A program made the translations under genes and the position numbers. This document shows positions 15,730 through 20,124 of a stretch of DNA of 20,124 nt, piece after piece. How positions within the stretch are numbered: position 1 is the first letter of the stretch; the number at the start of each line of letters is the position of its first letter. Under the pieces are notes generated by a model. The model was not told the DNA's origin. It saw only the letters and a program-made list of their open reading frames with translations, and ran no database searches. Source of the stretch: Granulosicoccus sp964437945 (GTDB taxonomy: Bacteria; Pseudomonadota; Gammaproteobacteria; Granulosicoccales; Granulosicoccaceae); assembly GCA_964437945.1 (NCBI GenBank), contig CAYTJF010000089.1, forward strand, positions 1-20,124, written 5' to 3'.

Positions 15730-15772
15730 TCGCCCCTGATGGAAGTGCTCAGAGAAGTAGGGGCGAGCACTT
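15730..15772 (+). promoter_or_regulatory. rpsP leader with two mutually exclusive hairpins
   Basis: Arm A TCGCCCCT (15730-15737) pairs perfectly with AGGGGCGA (15759-15766). Arm B AAGTGCTC (15743-15750) pairs perfectly with GAGCACTT (15765-15772). The arms are interleaved and share bases 15765-15766, so both full stems cannot form together. The first arm begins about where the rpsP promoter should start transcription. No U-run follows either stem, so a terminator is unlikely. This looks like a conformational switch or ribosomal-protein leader; no function is proven. Confidence 0.55.
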
Positions 15773-15819
15773 TAACTAATGCATTGCTGGCATTTAAAGC
15801 ACCTGGAATTTAAAGAACA

Positions 15820-16080
15820 ATGGTTACCATCCGTTTGTCTCGCGGCGGCGCCAAAAAGCAGCCGTTTTATCACATAGTCGCCACCGATAGCCGTTCACGT
15901 CGTGACGGTCGTTACATTGAGCGGCTTGGTTATTACAATCCCGTCGCACGTGGCGATAGCACAGCTACTGTCATCGATCTTGATCGAGTTGACTATTGGA
16001 CAAGCGTTGGTGCTCAAATGAGCGAGCGAGTCACCAAGGTTGTCAAAGGCTACCGCAAGGAAAATGCTACCGCAGCTTAG
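15820..16080 (+). CDS. rpsP: 30S ribosomal protein S16
   Basis: An 86-residue S16, which binds the 5' domain of 16S rRNA and helps early 30S assembly (E. coli 82). The start MVTIRLSRGGAKKQPFYHIV and the following ATDSRSRRDGRYIERLGYYNP are diagnostic. The family-typical segment around VDYWTSVGAQMSERV covers residues 63-79. It is the first gene of the rpsP-rimM-trmD-rplS operon, with its own promoter and structured leader upstream. The Shine-Dalgarno sequence is weak. Very high certainty. Confidence 0.98.
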   Translation: MVTIRLSRGGAKKQPFYHIVATDSRSRRDGRYIERLGYYNPVARGDSTATVIDLDRVDYWTSVGAQMSERVTKVVKGYRKENATAA

Positions 16081-16164
16081 GCTTTCTGAGCTGTTGTTTT
16101 GTTGCGACTGTATTGCCCGGGTTATTGTGACTAACATGGTTAATTTTGTTTAGCGCGACCAAAC

Positions 16165-16826
16165 GTGAGTGACCGGTCAGCCGATTCAGACACTGAATTC
16201 GTCGTACTCGGCAAAATCACAGGGTATTTTGGTGTTCGGGGATGGGTGAAGGTGCATTCAGACACTGCACCACGAGAAAATATCGTTACCTACTCACAAT
16301 GGTGGCTAGGGGNNNNNNNNNNNNNNNNNNNNNNNNNNNNNNNNNNNNNNNNNNNNNNNNNNNNNNNNNNNNNNNNNNNNNNNNNNNNNNNNNNNNNNNN
16401 NNNNNNNNNNNNCCTATCAAGGTGAAGGGTGGCAAACGCTCTGGCAAAAACGTCGTTGCTCAGTTGGAAGGCATCAACACACGCGAGTTGGCAGCGCCTG
16501 TGATTGGGCTGCAAATTTCGGTACCGCGCACAGACTTGCCGGTGCTTGATGGTGAAGAATACTACTGGACCGATCTGGTGGGCTGCGCAGTAACAACGCT
16601 TCAGGGCGTTGCCATTGGCCCGGTTGACCGTATGTTTGAAACCGGTGCCAATGATGTAATGGTTGTAAAGGACCAGCGAGTTGTGAAAGATCAGCACGCG
16701 GATTTGCAGGCCAAGCCAGAAAATCAGAATGGTGACATTCTGATTCCATGGATTAGGCCATCGGTGGTGGTTACTGTCGATTTGCCAGGACGGCATATTG
16801 TTGTGGATTGGGACCCGGATTTTTGA
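16165..16826 (+). CDS. rimM: 16S rRNA processing protein RimM, interrupted by an assembly gap
   Basis: RimM assists 30S head assembly and binds S19. The left part (16165-16312, GTG start, 49 residues) has the family start EFVVLGKITGYFGVRGWVKV. The right part (16413-16826, 137 residues) has EEYYWTDLVGC, IGPVDRMFETGANDVMVV and the C-terminal VDWDPDF. 100 N lie between, and the two halves are in different frames across them, so the N count is not the true length. The visible halves already sum to 186 residues, against 182 in E. coli, so little is missing. A local insertion with a duplicated VVKDQ block lies near 16662-16697. The stop overlaps the trmD start. I read one intact gene with a mis-sized gap, not a frameshifted pseudogene. 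Confidence 0.93.
16313..16412. other. Scaffold gap of exactly 100 N
   Basis: One hundred consecutive N, the conventional placeholder for a gap of unknown size. For the two halves of rimM to join in one frame the real gap must have length 2 modulo 3, which 100 does not satisfy. Confidence 0.99.
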
Positions 16827-17602
16827 ATTTTGCAGTGATCACACTGTTTCCGGAACTGCTTGAATCGTTTCTGGCGGCAGGTGTTGTTGGCAGGGCGGTT
16901 AAAGACGGCAAGATCAGTGTAAGCCTGTTCAACCCGCGCGACTTTACTGGCGATAACCATCGCACCGTAGATGATCGTCCGTTTGGTGGTGGTCCGGGAA
17001 TGGTCATGAAGGCTGAGCCGCTTATAGCGGCAATTCAGGCCGCAAAACTGGCTGTGCCGAATGCCAGAACGGTGTACTTATCGCCGCAGGGCACGCGACT
17101 TGAACAGTCAATGGTGCGCGAGTTGTGCGAGTGTGCAGGTACTGAAGGCGTTGATTTTGAAGGCATTGTACTGATCGCTGGCAGGTATGAAGGTATCGAC
17201 GAACGGGTTATCACCGAATTCGTCGATGATGAAATCTCCATAGGGGATTTCGTATTGAGCGGTGGTGAAGTTGCTGCGATGGTAGTCATTGATGCCTTAA
17301 GCCGGTTAATTCCAGGTGTTTTGGGTCATCCGTTGTCTGCCGCAGAAGATTCGTTTGGTGAAGATGGGTTATTAGACCATCCTCACTACACCAGGCCCGA
17401 GGTGCTTGGTCAACAGGCAGTTCCGGCTGTGCTGACCAGCGGCGATCACAAGGCAATTGCCCTGTGGCGCCGAAATATGGCGTTAACAAGAACACAGGAA
17501 CGGCGACCCGATTTACTTGCCAAGGCAAGATTGACGGCGGCGGACAAATTGGTTTTAAAACAGTTGAACGACGCTCAGGGCGGTAATAAATCTGAGCAGT
17601 AG
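16823..17602 (+). CDS. trmD: tRNA (guanine-37-N1)-methyltransferase
   Basis: Methylates N1 of G37 in tRNAs that read codons starting with C or for proline, preventing +1 frameshifts; uses S-adenosylmethionine bound in a trefoil knot. Landmarks are VITLFPELL, PRDFTGDNHRTVDDRPFGGGPGM, YLSPQGTRLEQ, GRYEGIDERV, SIGDFVLSGGE, the segment GVLGHPLSAAEDSF and HYTRPEV. The start I choose is TTG at 16823, which overlaps the rimM stop in TTGA and gives a 259-residue protein that lines up with the E. coli N-terminus. A TTG at 16808 would add five residues. Close coupling to rimM and 20 bases to rplS support one operon. Confidence 0.96.
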   Translation: MNFAVITLFPELLESFLAAGVVGRAVKDGKISVSLFNPRDFTGDNHRTVDDRPFGGGPGMVMKAEPLIAAIQAAKLAVPNARTVYLSPQGTRLEQSMVRELCECAGTEGVDFEGIVLIAGRYEGIDERVITEFVDDEISIGDFVLSGGEVAAMVVIDALSRLIPGVLGHPLSAAEDSFGEDGLLDHPHYTRPEVLGQQAVPAVLTSGDHKAIALWRRNMALTRTQERRPDLLAKARLTAADKLVLKQLNDAQGGNKSEQ

Positions 17603-17622
17603 AAGGTTTAAAAGGTAGAAAC

Positions 17623-17967
17623 ATGAGCAAGATAATCGATCAAATTAACGCCGAACAGATGGAAAAAGTCATTCCGGATTTTTCAGCTGGCGATACCGTT
17701 GTTGTGCAAGTTCGCGTCAAGGAAGGCGATCGTGAGCGTTTACAGGCTTTCGAAGGCGTTGTTATAGCCAAGCGCAATCGTGGTCTGAACTCTGCATTCA
17801 CGGTTCGCAAAATTTCTCATGGCGAAGGTGTTGAACGTGTATTTCAGACCTATAGCCCGCTGGTTGCTGAAATCGATGTAAAGCGTCGTGGTGCGGTGCG
17901 TCGCGCTAAGCTTTACTATTTGCGGGGCCTCACGGGTCGAGCTGCTCGAATCAAGGAAAAGCTGTAA
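17623..17967 (+). CDS. rplS: 50S ribosomal protein L19
   Basis: A 114-residue L19 (E. coli 115), located at the interface of the 50S and 30S subunits. Diagnostic stretches are FSAGDTVVVQVRVKEG, QAFEGVVIAKRNRG, FTVRKISHGEGVERVF and KRRGAVRRAKLYYLRGLTGR. The ATG is preceded by AAAGGTAG, a good ribosome-binding site. It is the last gene of the rpsP operon; an intrinsic terminator starts 41 bases after its stop codon. Very high certainty. Confidence 0.98.
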   Translation: MSKIIDQINAEQMEKVIPDFSAGDTVVVQVRVKEGDRERLQAFEGVVIAKRNRGLNSAFTVRKISHGEGVERVFQTYSPLVAEIDVKRRGAVRRAKLYYLRGLTGRAARIKEKL

Positions 17968-18007
17968 GGCTTTTTTGGCACCTAACTTGGTAAAAAGTAA
18001 GTTTGTG

Positions 18008-18034
18008 GGCGTATCACCAATGATGCGCCTTTTT
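18008..18034 (+). terminator. Intrinsic terminator of the rpsP-rplS operon
   Basis: GGCGTATCA (18008-18016) pairs with TGATGCGCC (18021-18029) over nine base pairs (one G-U) around a CCAA loop, followed directly by TTTTT (18030-18034). This is a textbook Rho-independent terminator 41 bases past the rplS stop. Confidence 0.85.
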
Positions 18035-18074
18035 GCTGGTTGTCGTTTTGCTAAAAAAAGAGCTGCTCCCTGAA

Positions 18075-18097
18075 CGGCAATATTGGCGGCAATATTG
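18075..18097. repeat. Short direct repeat CGGCAATATTG
   Basis: The 11-mer CGGCAATATTG is present at 18075-18085 and 18087-18097, period 12, between the rplS terminator and the htpG promoter. Each unit contains the self-complementary CAATATTG. Function unknown. Confidence 0.45.
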
Positions 18098-18129
18098 AAT
18101 GTACCTGTGAATAAACGTGGGCTTTTTCT

Positions 18130-18160
18130 CTTGAAATATCGGCCTACTGTCCTCAATATT
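18130..18160 (+). promoter_or_regulatory. Candidate sigma32 heat-shock promoter of htpG
   Basis: CTTGAAA (18130-18136), preceded by TTTTTCT, matches the sigma32 -35 consensus. It is followed after 14 bases by CCTCAATATT (18151-18160), an acceptable CCCCATTTA-like -10. htpG is a classic sigma32 gene. An alternative -10, CCCCATTAG at 18205, lacks a well-spaced -35. Confidence 0.6.
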
Positions 18161-18234
18161 CATGGCGGATAGTCGACGCTTTGTGACCGAGCAGGTGTTG
18201 GCCGCCCCATTAGTTTATAGCCCCTATAGCGTTT

Positions 18235-18255
18235 ATCGATACATAATGTATCGAT
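18235..18255. promoter_or_regulatory. 21-bp perfect palindrome upstream of htpG
   Basis: Arms ATCGATACAT (18235-18244) and ATGTATCGAT (18246-18255) flank a single base. The palindrome ends 42 bases before the htpG ATG, downstream of the candidate promoter. It could be an operator for a dimeric regulator; as RNA, the inner pairs would have to open to form a loop. No T-run follows. Confidence 0.6.
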
Positions 18256-18297
18256 TGAGTAACCAGTTTTGGCCAAGTGCCTAGGATTGAGTGAGTC

Positions 18298-20124
18298 ATG
18301 AGCGAAAAAACCAAATCCGACGCTCCTCAGGAGCAAATGTCATTCGAAGCCGAAGTTTCGCAGCTAATGCAGCTGATGATTCATTCGCTGTACAGCAACC
18401 AGGAAATATTCCTGCGTGAACTCATCTCCAACGGCTCTGACGCATGCGATAAATTGCGCTTTGAAGCGATCGCCAACAATGGTTTGTATGAGGACGACAG
18501 CGAGCTGAAGTTGCACGTTACTTTCGACGAGGAAGCCAGCACCATCACCGTAAGCGACAATGGTATTGGTATGAATCGCGACGAAGTGGTTGCTAATATC
18601 GGAACCATTGCAAAGTCGGGCACCAAACAATTTCTAGAATCTTTAACCGGTGACCAGAAAACCGATGCAAAACTGATTGGTCAGTTTGGTGTTGGCTTTT
18701 ACTCAGCGTTCGTTGTTGCCGAAAAAGTTGAGCTTACAACAAGAAAAGCTGGCGATGCCGCCGACACAGCCACTCAATGGACGTCCGATGGCAGTGGTGG
18801 TTACACGCTGGGTCAGGTGAGCAAAGCATCGCGCGGTACCGAGGTTGTTTTGCATGTGAAAGAAGACTGCAAAGACTTCGTTAATAGCTGGCGTTTGCGC
18901 AGTATCATCAAAAAATACTCCGACCACATCACTTTTCCGATCATGATGCTTGAGGATGTACCTCCTCCGGCTCCTCCTGCCGAAAACACTGAAGAGTCTG
19001 AAAAGCCTGATGAGTCGGCACCTGAACCACAGTTTGAACAAATTAATGCGGCTTCAGCATTGTGGACGCGACCAAAGTCGCAAATTAAAGCCGAAGAGTA
19101 CGAAGAGTTCTATAAGCAGGTTTGTCAGGACTACGAAGCACCACTCACCTGGTCGCATAATAAAGTGGAAGGTACGCAGGAATACACGTCTCTGCTATAC
19201 ATTCCGAAAAAAGCGCCGTTCGATTTATACGAATCTGCCAGCCAGAAGAATGGAATTAAACTGTTTGTGCAGCGCGTATTCATTATGGATGAAGCGGAAA
19301 AGCTCATGCCGCGTTACTTGCGGTTTGTGCGTGGCCTGGTCGATAGCAACGATTTACCATTAAACGTTTCGCGAGAAATTCTGCAGGACAGTAAAGTCAT
19401 CGACAGCATTCGACGCGGGTCAGTGCAGAAAATTCTGGGCATGCTGGAAAAAATGGCTGACAAAGAGCCAGAACAATTTGCGCAGTTCTGGACCGAGTTT
19501 GGCCAGTGTCTTAAAGAAGCACCTGGTGAAGATTTTGCCAATAAAGAACAAGTCGCCAAGTTGTATCGCTTCGACACCACTAAAGAGTCTAAAGCGGGTG
19601 AAAATATGGTGAGCCTGGACGATTACATAGCGCGAATGCAGCTCTCGCAAGACAAAATTTATTACATTACCGGCGATAGCTACAACGCGGCCAGCAACAG
19701 CCCGCATCTTGAAATATTCCGCGACAAGGGCATTGAGGTTTTACTGATGCACGATCGCGTTGATGAGTGGATGATGTCGTATTTGAATGAGTACGACTCA
19801 AAGTCATTTGTGTCTGTTGCCAAGGGTGATCTGGATTTATCCGGCATCGGTCTCAGCGATGCTGAGCAGGAAGCTGAAAAGAAAGCCAAGGAAGAAAAAG
19901 CGGCCGACGCAGAACCGCTGCTCAAGCGAATCAAGGCGGTGCTGGAAAAAGATACCAGCGATGTTCGCGCATCAACCCGCCTGACCAGCTCTCCTGCCTG
20001 TGTGGTTATGGGGCAGCAGGATATGGCATTGCATATGCAACAGCTAATGAAGCAAGCCGGACACGAAGTCCCCAGCAGCCAGCCGGTTCTGGAAGTCAAT
20101 CCTGATCACCCGATTCTTGCGTTG
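18298..20124 (+). CDS. htpG: Chaperone HtpG (bacterial Hsp90), 3' end cut by window
   Basis: An ATP-dependent dimeric chaperone of the cytoplasm that works with DnaK on client proteins. The frame is open for 609 codons to the window end; about 45 residues are probably missing, judging from E. coli (624). The N-domain holds the catalytic Glu41 (FLRE), Asn45, Asp48, DNGIGM (87-92) and GQFGVGFYSAF. The middle domain carries ALWTRPKSQI, LYIPKKAPFDL and GLVDSNDLPLNVSREILQ. The C-terminal dimerisation domain begins near residue 510. Two oddities: the ATP-pocket motif reads NGSDA, not the usual NASDA, and the N/M junction (about residues 217-249) carries a proline- and acid-rich stretch some 15 residues longer than in E. 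coli. The ATG at 18298 has AGGA about 11 bases upstream, a modest site. Confidence 0.97.
   Translation, partial: MSEKTKSDAPQEQMSFEAEVSQLMQLMIHSLYSNQEIFLRELISNGSDACDKLRFEAIANNGLYEDDSELKLHVTFDEEASTITVSDNGIGMNRDEVVANIGTIAKSGTKQFLESLTGDQKTDAKLIGQFGVGFYSAFVVAEKVELTTRKAGDAADTATQWTSDGSGGYTLGQVSKASRGTEVVLHVKEDCKDFVNSWRLRSIIKKYSDHITFPIMMLEDVPPPAPPAENTEESEKPDESAPEPQFEQINAASALWTRPKSQIKAEEYEEFYKQVCQDYEAPLTWSHNKVEGTQEYTSLLYIPKKAPFDLYESASQKNGIKLFVQRVFIMDEAEKLMPRYLRFVRGLVDSNDLPLNVSREILQDSKVIDSIRRGSVQKILGMLEKMADKEPEQFAQFWTEFGQCLKEAPGEDFANKEQVAKLYRFDTTKESKAGENMVSLDDYIARMQLSQDKIYYITGDSYNAASNSPHLEIFRDKGIEVLLMHDRVDEWMMSYLNEYDSKSFVSVAKGDLDLSGIGLSDAEQEAEKKAKEEKAADAEPLLKRIKAVLEKDTSDVRASTRLTSSPACVVMGQQDMALHMQQLMKQAGHEVPSSQPVLEVNPDHPILAL

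Larger units (their letters stand above)
17968..18297. other. 330-nt intergenic region between rplS and htpG
   Basis: Holds, in order: the rplS terminator, a short direct repeat (18075-18097), a sigma32-like promoter, a CCCCATTAG element (18205-18213), and a 21-bp palindrome (18235-18255). A 40-codon open frame from 18162 has no ribosome-binding site and is not called. No tRNA or obvious small RNA gene was recognised. Confidence 0.7.

Noticed and set aside
15730..15772. An H-type pseudoknot formed by both rpsP leader stems together
   Set aside because: There is no base between the two 3' arms and they share two bases; loops of 5 and 8 bases would have to bridge the joined helices. Alternative folds are more plausible.
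16165..16826. rimM as a frameshifted pseudogene
   Set aside because: The frame change coincides with a 100-N placeholder, and both halves are well conserved; a mis-sized gap explains it.
18162..18284. A 40-codon open frame starting at ATG 18162, just before htpG
   Set aside because: No ribosome-binding site, it spans the promoter elements and the palindrome, and its product resembles nothing I recognise; more likely chance.

Overview
This window is an ordinary core-genome stretch of a gammaproteobacterium, and I did not find a novel system in it. The lineage is suggested by a BamC lipoprotein gene next to dapA, the xseB-ispA-dxs cluster, and the order ypjD / ffh-rpsP-rimM-trmD-rplS, all familiar from Enterobacteria and Pseudomonas. 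Base composition looks moderate (near 50% G+C by eye) and even, with no insertion sequences, phage genes, CRISPR, tRNA or rRNA. A run of exactly 100 N inside rimM marks a scaffold join in a draft assembly.

Layout. (1) 74-1768, minus: proS, prolyl-tRNA synthetase, divergent from (2) a LysR-type regulator at 1888-2790, followed by a palindrome-rich gap and a PerM-like AI-2E family membrane protein (about 2957-4069). (3) bcp peroxiredoxin (4064-4540, minus) converges on perM with overlapping stop codons and diverges from dapA. (4) dapA-bamC-MBL-fold hydrolase (4641-7476, plus): lysine/peptidoglycan precursor synthesis, outer-membrane assembly and a metallo-hydrolase. (5) A same-strand minus run from 14204 down to 7459: ypjD, corB-like (yfjD), radA, xseB, ispA, dxs. 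It joins a membrane pair, DNA-recombination functions and isoprenoid precursor synthesis (Dxs makes DXP, IspA makes farnesyl diphosphate). (6) The plus-strand translation and protein-targeting block: ffh (SRP54), then rpsP-rimM-trmD-rplS with its own strong sigma70-like promoter at the end of ffh and an intrinsic terminator after rplS. (7) htpG (Hsp90), cut off by the window end, behind a 330-nt region holding a sigma32-like promoter and a 21-bp palindrome.

The signals most worth a second look are regulatory: a rpsP leader RNA with two hairpins that share bases and so compete, the palindrome and heat-shock-like promoter before htpG, a cluster of palindromes before perM, and short repeats before ffh and corB. 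Protein-level oddities are a proline/acidic linker in HtpG, a Gly in its ATP-pocket NASDA motif, a small insertion in RimM, and a Bcp that lacks the second cysteine of its active-site helix. Positions 1-73, downstream of proS, hold nothing I recognise.
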